DNA from: Cardinalis cardinalis
Lineage: Eukaryota; Chordata; Aves; Passeriformes; Cardinalidae
Direction of reading: 5' to 3'
Length of the DNA stretch: 64,000 nucleotides
Assembly (NCBI GenBank): GCA_014549065.1
Contig: JACDOX010000369.1
Span: forward strand, 301,313-365,312
Shown: positions 48,481 through 61,600 of the stretch, piece after piece
Layout of the letters: each line of letters begins with the position of its first letter
Numbering within the stretch: the first letter of the stretch is position 1
Translations under genes and position numbers: made by a program
The notes under the pieces: generated by a model
What the model saw: only the letters and a program-made list of their open reading frames with translations
Told to the model about the DNA's origin: nothing
Databases searched by the model: none

Positions 48481-51400
48481 ATAATTTTTCTGCATTGCTG
48501 TATTCCTAACTTGGCTTTATTATTTCCCCATTTCTCTGCATTACAGATTTTCTTTGAAAATGTCAAAATTATTTAAAAATCAGAGGAATCAGTTCTCTGC
48601 CTTTCTATAACAGATCTACTTGCTAAATACAAACATATTTATTATTCTGGAAAAAAGAGCGTTAGACACCTTCTTGAGTTCTATCTCTAACAAAACATAT
48701 TTCATTAAAAAACATACTGTATATACTGTATAAACAATTGNATATTAGCCAATCTTAGCCTAAAACCTTGAACAGTATAGCAGATTTCTCTGCTGCTTCT
48801 CCTTTTTATTTCTTTACCAGAGCCATGTAAATATGGTTTCCTGGTTGGTTTTGGTTCTTTTTGTTAAGAATAAAGCCTGATCACTANTTTGTAAAGAAAA
48901 CTTTCTCCTGAACAATAACAAAGAGAAAGAACCTAAAGCATTTCTCCCTAACAAATTTGGGGGTTTTTTGTGGTTGTATAATTTTAATTCCTGAAACTTT
49001 CTATTTTCTTGGACATAGAAAAATTTTATTGCAAATTTTCTAAAAGCTGAATGCAAATTTCATTTCAATTTCATTTTTAAGTCAAAAGTAGGGAAGAATC
49101 TCTTAAAAAGTTGATTAAAGTCTAGAGAAACAATTGGTCTTTTTCACCACTCTTCTGTTTGTTTCAAATATCTATAGTCATGGATTATCCATAAGGGAAG
49201 AAGGGTCTTACTTCTTGCAAGTGAAAAATAATTTTGTGTTTAATTCCATTTCAGATGTGTCAGTTCAATCACTGAGAAAATGTTCTCCAAGTAGTACAAT
49301 TTTTAACGTTCTAGCGCATCTTTTATTGGGTGCTAACGTATAGTCTGTGCACAAGTGTTTGTCTGTACATTACACCTTACTGCGAAATTCATCCCCACAG
49401 AATTTTCAAGACAGAAATTTTAGTGGTGCATTTTGTAATGTTACTCCACAAACTTCTGGTTCTTCCAGCTTTGTGACAAAAAATATTTTAATCCCGTGAA
49501 AGGTGACTGTAGGTATTTTCTTATCAGGTAAATATAGGTTGCTTAAAATAGACTCAATGGCTTATATTCATCATGATTGGATTGCCAGTACTTGAAGTGA
49601 GCTACTGTTTTGAGTTGTTCAGAATAACTTTATACTGTATGTCAGTGCTTAATCACTAGCCACTAGCAGCCTGAATCAGCCCCTTCTGAACTCTTCCATT
49701 TGACTATTGATGAAATGTATCTTCTGGGGCAAGCATAAGAGTGGAGCAGTTCCAGCTTAAGAATGTGATAGGAAATAGCTCTACAATCAGCTAAGCCTTT
49801 GACTGTAAAAGTAATTTATCAGGTTTGAAATTTTGTTGCCCTTCAGACGTGGTATGGCTGAGTTGACCTCCTTTTTCATGAGTGACTTAAAAATTTCTCT
49901 GTTGAACTTCTCGTGGCTTCTTCAAACAAACAAATAAAAGACCTGACCTTCTGCTGAAAGTGGCATGTTACTGGTCAGTCCAATATCAAAGTGCTTATCA
50001 AAGACTTCAGCCAGAGACAGAAAATAATTTTCTACAAATATCTGCAGTATCTGTAGTTCTTTCATCTTTCCAAAATGAATTGAGATGGACCTCTGGCTCC
50101 CAGAATGCTTTGAGAAATGGATTGTATGAGCTATTTTATAAGTGAAGTATGTAAATGGCTGGCAGTCTTTCTTCTGATCACTTTGAGAAATAAGTAGCAA
50201 ACTGAATGTACACAGCTGCCATTTCTTTTCCTACTCAGACTTGTGACAAATGTCATGTTTCAGGAAGTATATCACAATAAAAAGTGCTGTTNCAGCATGT
50301 GGCCACTGAGTCTGAAATTGTACAGGGTGGAATAATGCAGGAAAGACTGTTTTAAAAATAGTTTGTACTTTTGATTTTCTTACCCCTGACCATAAAAAAT
50401 GCTTAAGCACAATGTTGAGTAAAATTAATTCACTGTTCAATAGTCATTTTCAGGCTTTGGGTCTCAATATTGGTGAGGTGCACAAAATAAAACATAAGAG
50501 GCAACACTTTCAGGGTTGTTCTGGAAATTCTTTTTAGTTTATAATGCATTATACTTCCAACAGTGTTGAAGTTAGGACCTCAGTAGCTGACTCATGTCAA
50601 CTAGGCATGAGCTAAAAAATTAAAGTTGGGTCAGAAAGCCTGTAGTTAAACAAGAGAGGGAAATTANTACTTCAAATGTTTCATTCCAATTAAAACCTCC
50701 ACCAGAAATAAAAAGAAGCTTTTAAAAGGATTTGAATGACAGAAAATAAAAAGCTTTTCTAAATAAAATTATAAGAATAAAAGTACTATTCATTGCCTAC
50801 AAACTATGTAAAATTTATTTGTCTTATCCTTGCTATTTGACTAAAACCAAGATTATTTTATTATTTCACAATTTTGAGTGCTGTCTAGGTCTGACTAGCT
50901 GTACCCTTCTTAAGGAAAATCAACTTGGCTTAATCCTGAAAAGGCTTAGAAGCTCCTGCAGTTTTGACTATCATTAATACTCACTGAAACAGAAATAAAT
51001 CATAATGTGAATTTTCAGCACCTTTAAGGAAAACACTTATTANGGCTACATATTAGAAGCCTTGCATTCTGAAATTTATATATGGCGCNGATGAATCAAA
51101 AGCTGTCTTTATGAGGACATAAATTGAATACTTCACTGATAGAAGAATAATTATAAAACACATNCGAAAACTCTGAAAGGAGCAAGAGCTAAAGCAGTGA
51201 ATGAAAGAAAAAAGCATGCAGGAAAATATTTGTGGGAATGCAGCCGGCTGGCATAAATAGTGGTTTAGCCTCGGTAGCTTGTACAGGAGGCATCAACCTG
51301 AGACCATAGGAAGCAGAAATCTTAATGTTTTGAAAAAATTTTCGGTGAGATTAACAAAAAATGACTGTACTGTACTGGTAGTNATGAGATTTCACTTTCA

Positions 51401-53894
51401 GAAGAGTGAAGATACTGTGAAAAAGGTTCAGAAANGTGAGCTCAGAGTCTGGGGATTCAACATAAGTCTTCTTTCTGTTGAACTTCTCACTTCAGGAAAG
51501 GTATGAGGCAACTGAAAGGATATCCAAAGAGATTAATGGTCAGCACCTTTNACCTGTGGTTGAATGATTTGATTAGTCTACAGACACCAGGAAGGGATGA
51601 GAGTATGAAAGGAGTTTNCAGCTATGCAATAGGTTGTAAAGAGGTATATGTATTTTGTTCTCTGTTCCACAAGGGAAAAGGACAGGCATGGTAGGATAAA
51701 ACATGACAAGGAAAGAAATTAAATAAAATAATAATAATTTTAAGAACTACAACAACTTGCAGAAAGCAAGGCATTGGATTAATTTTAGAAGAAAATGAAG
51801 ACAATCATCAGGCTAGAATAGCAGTGAAACAAAATGCCTGTGAAACTTGCCAAGTCCACTATAGCTGGAAGAGAGAGTGAAGGTTTTCTGAGACAGAAAT
51901 TGAAGNAGATGACCTTCAGGCAACATTTGTGAATATTTTTATAGGTTTAGATGTTTTCTCCTGATAAGAGAAAGAAAAAGATACAACAAATCATNCATAG
52001 ATTTCAGTGGTTTTGTCCTCCGACCCAGCATAGTAGAGGGCTCTTAGTAATCAAAGCAAATCTAAACTCTTGACAGGAAAATAAGAAAAATTTCTTCTTG
52101 AAATGCTTCAAGAAGCATTCAAAACTTTCAATATTTTTTTAGACAATAGGCGTATGTTAGTCTGCTCTGAGCTTCTTTTCAATTATGAGCTCAAAGTAAG
52201 AAAAAAATTTGGGCATTTTTTTCCCTTTCACTGTAGGAATTCAGTATAACAACTAAATATTCAGTCAGTAATTGTGAGAGCTCATTATGATAGAGAGAAA
52301 ATCTAACAAGCATTCATTACAATTGTCTAAAAGAAATCTTTGTTGCTGAAAAGTTTTATATAAGTATTAAAGAAGGAAATGTCTAAGTCAGAGACTCAAC
52401 TATCAATTATTTTCTATTGAAGGACAAAAGCAGGCAAGTCTATTTAGGAATACAAAGTAAGAGTAATTTCCCCATGCCCCACCCCTTTATTTGGGAAAAT
52501 GCAGTCTTGTTTCTTTCAATAAAATTTAAAAATAAAAAAAGAAAGCAAGAGATTTATTATCTCAAGAGCATCCTGAAAATGAAGAAAAAATTACTTTTTT
52601 TTCATCAGCAAAATCAGGACTAAAAAGCCATGGTCTCATCTGGATTTTGTGTAATCATTTATTGCCTAAGATATTTGGAGAAGCTTTATTTTACCGTGCT
52701 GGCTCCATCTAGCTCAGTCTAATAGCAAAGGCTTCTTAATAATCCACCCAAATTCTGTCTAGGAAGTTCTTGGAAGTGTAACCTTCAATATCAGACTTCA
52801 AAATCAGTTCTTCTTCAGTGCATTATGAGAGACAGGCAAAATTTTAAAATTTAAAAGATTTGAAGCCAGATGATAGCATCTGAGTTGAGATAGGTAATGC
52901 AAATAGCAGGGCTTAAAAATCAGAGGGAATAGCAAATCAGTGGGGAAAAAAGACGTACAATAATCAGTAAGGGGCCAGATGNACAAGCCAAAGTCTTCAA
53001 ACAGTACAAAGATAATCAGAAAAAAAAAAGAGTAAAAAGTCTTCATTCACTGTCTAGAATGCATTATCTCTGTTGAAAGGAGAAGGCAAGCATCTCCCCA
53101 CATTTACATAAAGTTCCTGTGTCTGTAGNAGTAGTAGCAGTAAAAATACACCAAAATGGAATATATGAGAATATGTAATACAAACAATAATCATATTAAA
53201 AATCAAAAAACAAAATTTTTAAAAAGATTGTTTGCAATATCTAGTACCTAAAACTGAGAGGCAATTCTGGGGTTGAAAATGTCATTCTATTTCTTGAATT
53301 TGCAATCCTTATATTGTGAGTTTACCAGTTTAGCCTTTTTTCTTACCTACTATCNAAGTCCAAACCCAAATATTTTAATAATTTATTACCATTTGTCATC
53401 ACACAGTAGAGAGGGCAGGAGGAAGGTGAAGTTATTAAAGCAATAGGTACCTGTAAGAATGAGAATCAGAAAAATATAACACTGGAGAACAATGAAACAA
53501 GAAAAATAAACTAAAATGGTCGATAAAATCACTCTGATTTGGAAAAAAAAGACCTTTCCTGAAATCTGAGGGACCTAAGGGATCCTTTACTCAATACTAA
53601 ATGATCTATATCCTTTTTTATGTTTTACATAAAAGTATAACTTGTTTATGGATGTTACTAATATTATTTTAACAAAAAATATTTTGTAAATGAAACATTA
53701 TGCCATGAAAGGCCCAGAATCTTGATTCTCTACTGAATCCACTTAATTATTTGTGTCTTTCTTTTGTTCAGTCCTTCAGAGCTCAGATAGGGTTGAAAAA
53801 GTCTGAGTAAAAAAATGGCAATAATTAATTATTTTCAGAAATTTCTTACTATTCCATAGATCAATTCTGTCATCTTCTTGGAAGGGAATTTTAT

Positions 53895-53928
53895 GTGCGT
53901 GTGTGTGTGTGTGTGTGTGCGAGTGTGC
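53895..53928. repeat. GT microsatellite with GC interruptions
   Basis: About 34 bp of GT units interrupted by 'gcgt' at the left and 'gcgagtgtgc' at the right. Confidence 0.9.
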
Positions 53929-54164
53929 ATGGAAGAATAAACTGTTTGCTAGAGCATCTTCTTTTAAATGCAGTAGTTTAAAATTTCACCTGGTTTTGAT
54001 TATTATCAAAATGGCAATTTGGGGATCCAATAAAATGTAAATTAACACAATACTATAATTATTTTTTATATGTGAATTGAATTTTTATTTACTTTACACA
54101 AATAGTTTTGGATGCCACAGTAATGACACCAGTCTATTGATTCAAGGTGCACATACAAAGGTGA

Positions 54165-54860
54165 TCCCTAGCACAAATGCAGGCTGGGGGAAGAATGGAT
54201 TGAAAGCAGCTCTAAGGAAAAAGACTGAGGAATGCTCAAGATAACCCAGCAAGGCAGACTTGCAGGTCAAAAATCCAACCTTATCCTGAGCTGCATCAAA
54301 GAGGTGTGGTCAGCAGGGCAAGGGAGGTGAGACTGCCCCTCTGCTTTGCTTTGGAGAGACCTTGCCTGGAGATCTGCATTCNGCTCTGGCTGCAACACAA
54401 GGACATCAACCTGTTGGTGTGACAGTAGGGCCACAAACATGATTAGAGGGATGGAGCAACTCTCCTAGGAGAGCTGGGCTGAGAGCTGGGCTATTCAACC
54501 TGGAGAATAGAAGGCTTCCAGAAGAGAAGCTGCCTTCCAGTACCTAAGCAGGGCCTACAGAAAACCTGGAGGCAGACTTTTGTCAGAGGCATGTAGGGAC
54601 AGGACAAGGGAGAATAACTTTAAACTAAATGGGAGTATGTTTAGATTAGATGTTAGGAGGAAATTCTTTCTGGTGAGAGTGTTGAAGTATGAAAACAGGG
54701 CCCATAGAAGTTGTGTCCCATCTCTGAAAGTATTCAGGAACAGATTGGACAGGGCCTTGAGCAACCTGGTCTCATGAAAGGCATCCCTGCCCATGGCATG
54801 GAGTTTGGAGCTAGATGATCTTTAAGGTCCCTTCCAATCCAACTCATTCTATGACATTGG
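54165..54860 (+). mobile_element. CR1 LINE fragment reaching the 3' tail, plus strand
   Basis: A ~700-bp CR1. Landmarks in order: 'caggctgggggaagaatgga' (54180), 'gagctgcatcaaagaggtgt', 'ggtcagcagggcaagggagg', 'cctctgctttgctttggaga', 'aaacatgattagagggatgg', 'caacctggagaatagaaggc', 'actaaatgggagtatgttta', 'gattagatgttaggaggaaa', 'gtattcaggaacagattgga' and the tail 'aaggtcccttccaatccaac' with 'attctatgac'. It covers the 3' end of the reverse-transcriptase frame and the 3' untranslated region. Frames are broken; the intact remnants (54580-54777 plus, 54555-54794 minus) are relics. It is more complete at the 3' end than the 33.2 kb copy. Confidence 0.9.
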
Positions 54861-54864
54861 CATG

Positions 54865-57095
54865 TAATAATGGCTATTATTACATTATATAATATATAGA
54901 ATTATGTAGTTTTATAAGTAAATTACAATTATAATAAATGGTCCATTGTGTCCATCTGTACTGATGTCAGGATTTGAAAAAAAAATGGGATTTTTCATTA
55001 TTTTTCTTTTATTCTCCTGTTTTGCTTTTCTTGAATAATCATAAAATTATTTAGAAACAAGTGATAAAATAGATTGCAATAATCATATTGGACTTAAAAC
55101 TGTACTACTTAAATGGTGAAAGACTTAGACCACTGGTTATTCNCTTAGTAGGAAGGAATATTTTGGTCCCACTGAAGTCAATAGTAACTTTGCNATTCCT
55201 TTCAGGTACAGCAGGAAGTCTCTTCTAGTCTTGCAGTGCTTGCCCAAGTCCTATGACATAAACATTATGCCAACCAGACCAAAATTTTTTAATTATTAAT
55301 TTTCTATTTGAAGAGAGAGCTTGGTTTTTTTCTTCTTCCAGGTCAGAAACATATTTCTTTGGATATGACAGATCTTAGGCCAAACATATTGCGCATGGTA
55401 AAATGCAATAGAGGAATTAAATCACTTTAACCTTGGAAATCATTTACCGCTTTTGAAGGTGATAAAGTCAATGCTAAACCCATTGTAAGTATTATCCTAA
55501 TGCATTTCTGGCACAACTTCATCTAATTTTCAAAATCATATTGTATAGCACGTTCTCTCCTTGAATATTTACTTTTCCAAAAAAAAAAAAAGTGTTCAAG
55601 TCCAAAATAAATTTTACTCTTTTTTCCATATATGTTTTTTTAGGGAAAAAAAATCCCTTACACATATTTTTANAGATTTGAGGGAAAAAGGTTTCTTAAA
55701 CTAGGTCTCTGAATACAAAACCTACAAAAATCCAAAAGCTACTTCAGTTTATCAGTTTGTTTAATCTTCAGCCTTATTGTCTCAAATTCACATTGTCTAA
55801 TGGAAACAGACAAGAAAAAATTTACTCCAGTGTATGTGATAGGTCCCAAAGAAGAGTGGAGATGGGGAAAAAGAAAAAGGCAAAAACCTTTTTTTTTTAG
55901 ATTTTTCATTCACATATTCTGTAAATAATAAGAGATGGACAGAGATGAAATCTCCTTATCCATCTTTACAATTACCCTGGGTATATTCCATATATTTTGT
56001 TGCATGTGTCACGGTTTTGATAACTATTCATTTAAAAGTTCTTGTAGTTGGTTGGTTCTTTGAAGCAGTGACATTTTTAGTTTCTAAATAACATTATTTT
56101 AGACATAATTTTTTAAAAAATGTATTTATTTGCTCTTTTCTATATGACTTAAGTGACAAGAGGAGGTTGCTTGTTTAGCTATTTGTCTTCATGAGTTTGC
56201 TCTAATGTCTAGCATTTACTTCAAAATATTTTAATCTAAACTTCCTTTTTCTTCCTACTATAGATCTCAAGTATATGGNGACTTCATTTCTCTAGATACT
56301 GCATACTGATTCTCATTGCCTATTATAAATAGTAATCACTTTTATACCAAAGAGACCAAAAATGTCTTTTTCATTTTCCTGTCTATTTTTTAAATCTCAG
56401 CAAAGAGTCACAGTATGCTTTTTATCATTATTATTTCCAAGAGACTGCTAGATATGATTCTGTAANGATTGCCACTATTTAGTGCTTTAACTGCAGTTAC
56501 TGTAACTCTAGCCACCAGTCTCTCTGGATTACTGAAGACTAAATGACTTAGGACTGTTTCACTTCCCTTGAGCTATTTTAGCAAATAGCTAAAGGGGTTG
56601 AGAAAATAGCTCAAGGCGTTGAAAAATGTCTCCTAAGAACTCTCTTAGATTCTGACATTAAGTCAGTTTNAATTTTAATATCATCACTTATTTAAAGATA
56701 ATAGGTATTTCTAGAAAACTGAACACACAGGATTTTAANTTTTTTTTTAAACACCNGTGTTGAAGAAAATAGTCCAGATATAGATACACTGCAGTAGGTT
56801 CCCCAAATCAGTGTACATAAAAACTAATTAAAAAATGAAGGGAAGCACTATTTTATCATAAGACGTGGTAATACTGGACAGAGTTCACTGGTGCATGGAA
56901 NGAAGCCACAGTCACATAGGGCCCAAAGAGCAAAGAAATACAAATGTTTCAAGAGCAATTCAGAAAATTTGTATGTTAGAACTGTATTTCTTTGGGTTTC
57001 ACATGTTTGATTCAAGGTATATTCATACATATAAGAATTTATGTATGTTCTGCTGAATTATAGACATTTTACTGAATTCACCTACTGACATCATG
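54865..57095. other. Unique AT-rich DNA with a complex inverted repeat
   Basis: No gene is supported. The inverted-repeat structure at 56566-56624 is listed separately. Frames of about 60 codons overlap on opposite strands at 56848-57056 with no motif. Confidence 0.5.
56566..56624. repeat. Overlapping hairpins plus 21-bp imperfect tandem repeat
   Basis: 'ccttgagctatttt' (56566-56579) is the exact reverse complement of 'aaaatagctcaagg' (56603-56616). Inside the loop, 'aaatagct' (56583-56590) also pairs with 'agctattt' (56571-56578) across a 4-base loop. The two right-hand arms are themselves a 21-bp imperfect tandem duplication (56583-56603 and 56604-56624). One left arm can therefore pair with either right arm. 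Confidence 0.88.
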
Positions 57096-57960
57096 CACTT
57101 TCTTTACATGACGGAAGCAGGTAAACATCCAGAGAACCATTCAGATGCCACATGCCCACAGCTTAACATCTGCTTGAAGCACTGAACAAATTATTGAGTC
57201 CTTGTAGACATCCACATAGCCTGAATTCACTAGATAATTCTAGTGTGCACTGGAAAAAAAAGCTGAACACAAGTGCTTCTTCTGAGGAGGCCTACTGCAA
57301 AGCATTGCCAGTCAGGAGTGTACTGTCTGCGCTACACTAATGCCTTAGGTATGTGTAGGGGAAATAACAGATCAGCAGCAAAACAGAACACAGATTAGCT
57401 GCCGACAATTTTACTTCTTTGTAACACAGCTGCGGAGCGACACCACGGGGTAGCAGGAATCTCAGCAGCAACGTCTAAGAGGCTTTTAAGATTGGGAGAG
57501 AGTCAAATAAGTTGGCCTGGAGTGATGTGATTAATGAGNTCCTCTGCATATAACCATCTGACTTAGAAAAGCAGTTCGCAGTGAGGTTGTAGCAGCAGTA
57601 GTGCCTGACATGGGAAATATCCAGCATGGGCATCCCAAAAACTGTAGATGTATGAGCCCATGGTGGAACTTCGGCATGACCTGTCATGGAGTTGTCTGAT
57701 AAGACAAAGTTTTCTTTTCCTGTGGATATTGGGCCACTGAATTTCAGCATTACTAATCAGTGGACAAGAAGGCAAAAATAAACTTGATTTTCACAGTGGA
57801 TATGACATAAATTCGGACAGGGAAAGCACTGCCCCAGTTTTGGAAAAAAGAATTCCTATCCCTCCTGTGTGACTTGGTTGTTTCTTTAAAAACAGCATTT
57901 ATAAATGTTAAAAAATTGAAAGCCATTCTCCCCTGCACTGTTACTGTATGCCCTTGCTAA
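57096..57960. other. GC-richer island of unknown nature
   Basis: The segment is richer in G, C and CpG than its surroundings (for example 'ctgcggagcgacaccacggg' near 57430). It has minus-strand frames of 91 codons (57475-57750), 70 codons (57563-57775) and 61 codons (57753-57938), all in different frames. I recognise no domain, CR1 or LTR landmark. It could be an unnamed old repeat, a pseudogene, a non-coding exon or a conserved non-coding element. Confidence 0.3.
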
Positions 57961-58248
57961 ACATCCCTCTCCAGCTCCATTTTAGGCCCCCTTTAGATAT
58001 TGGGAGGATGGTATAAGTTCTTCCCAGGACTTTCTTTTTCTCCTGTTTCATGAGATCTGGTGGCTGGATGGGCAGTGTTCTCTTTTGTCTGTCTCCTCTC
58101 TAGATATGTGAGTGACTACCTTCCTTGAATTCTTGTAATAATAANCTCCTTTCATTTAAGTGTCCAGGTTTTTTCTCATACAATTTATTTGCATCTCTTA
58201 ATTAGCCATTCCCAGACTGTGCAACTTTAATTTCTCTCTAGTTAATTA

Positions 58249-58288
58249 AAAACAACAAATAAACAACCCCCCCAAAACCAAACAAAAA
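58249..58288. repeat. A/C-rich low-complexity tract
   Basis: 'aacaacaaataaacaacccc' continues with more C and AAAC units, the same style as at 16.58 and 22.94 kb. Confidence 0.75.
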
Positions 58289-58590
58289 ACCAGCCAGCTA
58301 GTTTGCTGGACATGTCTTAGTCTCTGGGTTTTCTGCTTCCTTGCTTTGGCCATTTCTCATTTAGCCAGTGTCATAGACCTCTCAATAGGTTGTTTCCAGA
58401 GTTGTCCAATTCAAAATAATTCAACTATAAACATGAATGGGAATAAAAAGCATTCAAAGTGGGTCTCCCTCAATGCTTATCAATGCCAGGTTAGTTAAAA
58501 TTTCCCTTTTCAAGACAGTTATTCTACTTTTCAATATTTCTTCAAATACTTGACAGTCAGTATGAGTGGGTGTGCCTTATAAAAGACCAT

Positions 58591-58652
58591 TTTCTTCCCT
58601 CCCTGCCTTACTTTCTTTCTTTCTTTTATTCTTTTCCCCTCCCCTTCCTCAC
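58591..58652. repeat. Pyrimidine tract with CTTT units
   Basis: Mostly C and T on the plus strand, including 'actttctttctttcttttat' and 'cttttcccctccccttcctc'. It is an old, interrupted microsatellite. Confidence 0.75.
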
Positions 58653-61600
58653 TTTTATTATTTGTTCTGATCTGGCAGGACCAGAATAAAAATTTCAACT
58701 GTCCCCAGCCAGCTCTACTATGTCTTCACCTCCCTAAAGCTGGTTCTTATATTTTGAAATTTGACNTGTTCAAAAGGCTGTAATCATCTTATTAAATGAA
58801 AAGAATTTCTACAAGTATGCAATAATTATCATCTACTTCCAGTCATAGATATCTAGTGCCCTTTAAAAATACTTTATTCTTCTATAAAAGGCATCAGACT
58901 TATTANAATATATTCCAAAGGCAAAAGTTTGTAGGTTTGTAACATCTTCAACTGCATGAGAAGAAATTTTCTTAGCCTGAACACATCCTCAAATGTCTAA
59001 AGAAATCTATAAANTCAATAAATATCATTATTTTTAATAATAATATGTTTTCAGTGTCATTCTAGCCATCTTTTTTACTTCCTAAATTCTACTTTAAGTG
59101 AATNGTTTATTATCTACATGTATACAAAATTTTCTTTCTCAATTACTAATCATAATCTTAAGTGTGCCAGTCTCCACAGAACTTGTAATATGAAACTTAT
59201 CAGACGGAATTCACACTAGGAACACAAATTTCTTGAGATGAAATGATTTATGTTACACAAATAGGAAGAAAGCTCTATGCAGAATTATGATTAAAACCTT
59301 TAAATCATTTTCTCCACCTCTCTTCATAAGTAGCTTTGCAATTTACTGTCTGTCTTGGTTATGTTCCCAGCAGGTTATTAACAATTAATTAGCAATATAT
59401 CTCAGATGCTCTCTGCGCTACTGTACTAATTGCATGGCACCAGGATGCGACTCCACTTGGTAAATAAACTGTAGCCATAACCATTTGTTTCTAGATGAGA
59501 CATATGCACAGTTTACATGTATTTTTCCTGTTATATTCGGGTCTTTACTCATATGTCCTGCTAGGAGACAGAAAGACTATGNGCTTTGGGTTAAACTATT
59601 CACTGTTCCACAACATACAGAAAATTGAATNATTTTGCTTGTGTCATACCCCTCTCATTTCTTCCTTGAAGTGTTTTTTTTCTCCCTTTCATTTTCATTC
59701 TGTATCAGGAATCTTGTTCTTTGCATTAAAAAAGAAACGAGGAAAAGTGATCTCCCAAGCAACTGCTGGATGATTAAGATAAGGCCACAAAACTGCAGAT
59801 TCTAAGCAGGGTCAAATGAAAAGACACCAACAAAGTCTAAAGCAACCAGATGTTTTTCATACACCACATAAAAATATAAGTAAATGCTATACATATGTGC
59901 TCAANAATAAAAGCTTCTCTGCAACATCCACCCCAAAATAACATTTTTTTACAGAAGGGAAATAGCACAAAAGAATAAACTTCCTCTTTTTTTCCTATTA
60001 AATTATCATCATCCTTTCTTCTATATCTTTTAAGCTATATAAAATGAGACCAATTTTTTGTCTCTTTAGTAACAAGAATAGTTGAAATAGATGCAAATGG
60101 TATAGAACTGGATATATGCAACCAATGCTTAAATTGAGTCNAAAAGTTGATTTGTATATATCTCTTCTGTTAAGGTCATCCGANTACAATAAATATGATC
60201 AGTTTAAGTAATTAATTACCTCATTATAAAACATTGAATTTATTTTAGTTTCATCTATCATACATTTAACACATTACATTTTTCCTTATGATATTTATTC
60301 ATTGGTCACCTTCAACTCATGTTTTGCCTCCTAAGGAATTAAATTGTATTAATTTAGTTGATATCATTATCAAACCCTTAATACTTCTAAATAATAAAAA
60401 TGAGAGATTTAAAGAAAGGAAAAATACTTNGATATGAATGCTAGTATTCCAAACCAACATGAGCTATGTTAACTTGCATGCATCTTTAAAAAAATCCAGA
60501 ANATCNCAAAATAAAGAACACCCAGAACATCCGAATAAATTAAAAAGCCACTCATAAAAAAACCCCATAAATACTAAATACATGAAGTTACAAAAAAATT
60601 TGACATCTGACACCTGAACCTGAAATACAGAGAGCACNCAGATGACTCTTGTGACTCTTTTATCAGCTTACTCCTCTGTTGACCTGTTTTTTGTATTTAA
60701 AATCAAGTGTAATTAGCCATCCTTTTTTTATTAATGAAGAATTTTAATTTCCACACTTGTGCCTCAGGCCTTTGACTTTCATGCTAGATCTGTTCTTCTG
60801 GAAACATTATAGGCTTTCTGCCCAAAGTACACAAAAGAAGATCAACAACTTCAAATACATTTAAATGTCTTAGCACTCTAATGTGTCCAGGAAAGTAGAA
60901 TTGAAAATAGAATCTATCACTGAAGTGTTTTAAAAATCCTATAGCACNTGGGAATATTCCTACATGACTTTCTAAAGAGTGACAACATTCAAAGTAAACA
61001 AGTATCTTGGCAATCATGAAACCAGATATTAAACAGATTTTTCTGAATTTCTTATTTCTTTTTAGTAATTTGTACTTTGTCATGATTTTCTGCACAAATA
61101 AAGCTGCTTAATTGTTACAAGGCTTTTGAGAATAGGATTTAGACTTTCNTTTTCACATCCTGGTCTCATGAGAAGCCCATGGAAGTTCAATTTCAATATA
61201 ATTTGAATAGATTTATGAGGTAAAATCCTACCTCCACTGACTTCAAAGATGACAGGATTTCACCTGCAGCTTCCTCAGTGATTTTATATTGTCCAGCACT
61301 TTTTTTGGCAGTAACACAGCACATTTCTCCCAGATCCTGTAAGCAGAGTACAGAAATCTTAAAGAAAGCTAACATTTTAGTGATTATTTGCAGCTGTTTT
61401 GCAAAGTCTCTATAGAAAGCAACCATATAACAAGGCTTTCACATTAACATCTTCCCAGAGTCAACATCCTAATGTAGCCTCAAAAGCAGCCATGGATTAA
61501 TGCTATTTATTCCCTGAAGGTCTTTTTTGTTTTACTTTTTCTAGTAAAATTATGTGCTTAGCAAATTTTTCATAGCATTGCAATTAACCATGTAAGTAAT

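Larger units (their letters stand above)
48340..54105. other. Non-coding DNA, no gene identified
   Basis: About 5.8 kb without a supported exon. It holds a partial duplication at 48437-48480 and a GT tract at 53895-53928. A 92-codon N-free minus-strand frame at 49922-50200 is the most protein-like open frame here, but it has no motif I know and is treated as a low-interest finding. Other frames are 60-80 codons. Confidence 0.45.

Noticed and set aside
61193..61426. Minus-strand exon candidate with an acceptor-like 'ctgcttacag' before the frame
   Set aside because: The downstream half resembles the scattered amniote repeat phrase, no matching neighbour exon is visible, and a pyrimidine stretch plus AG is common in AT-rich DNA.
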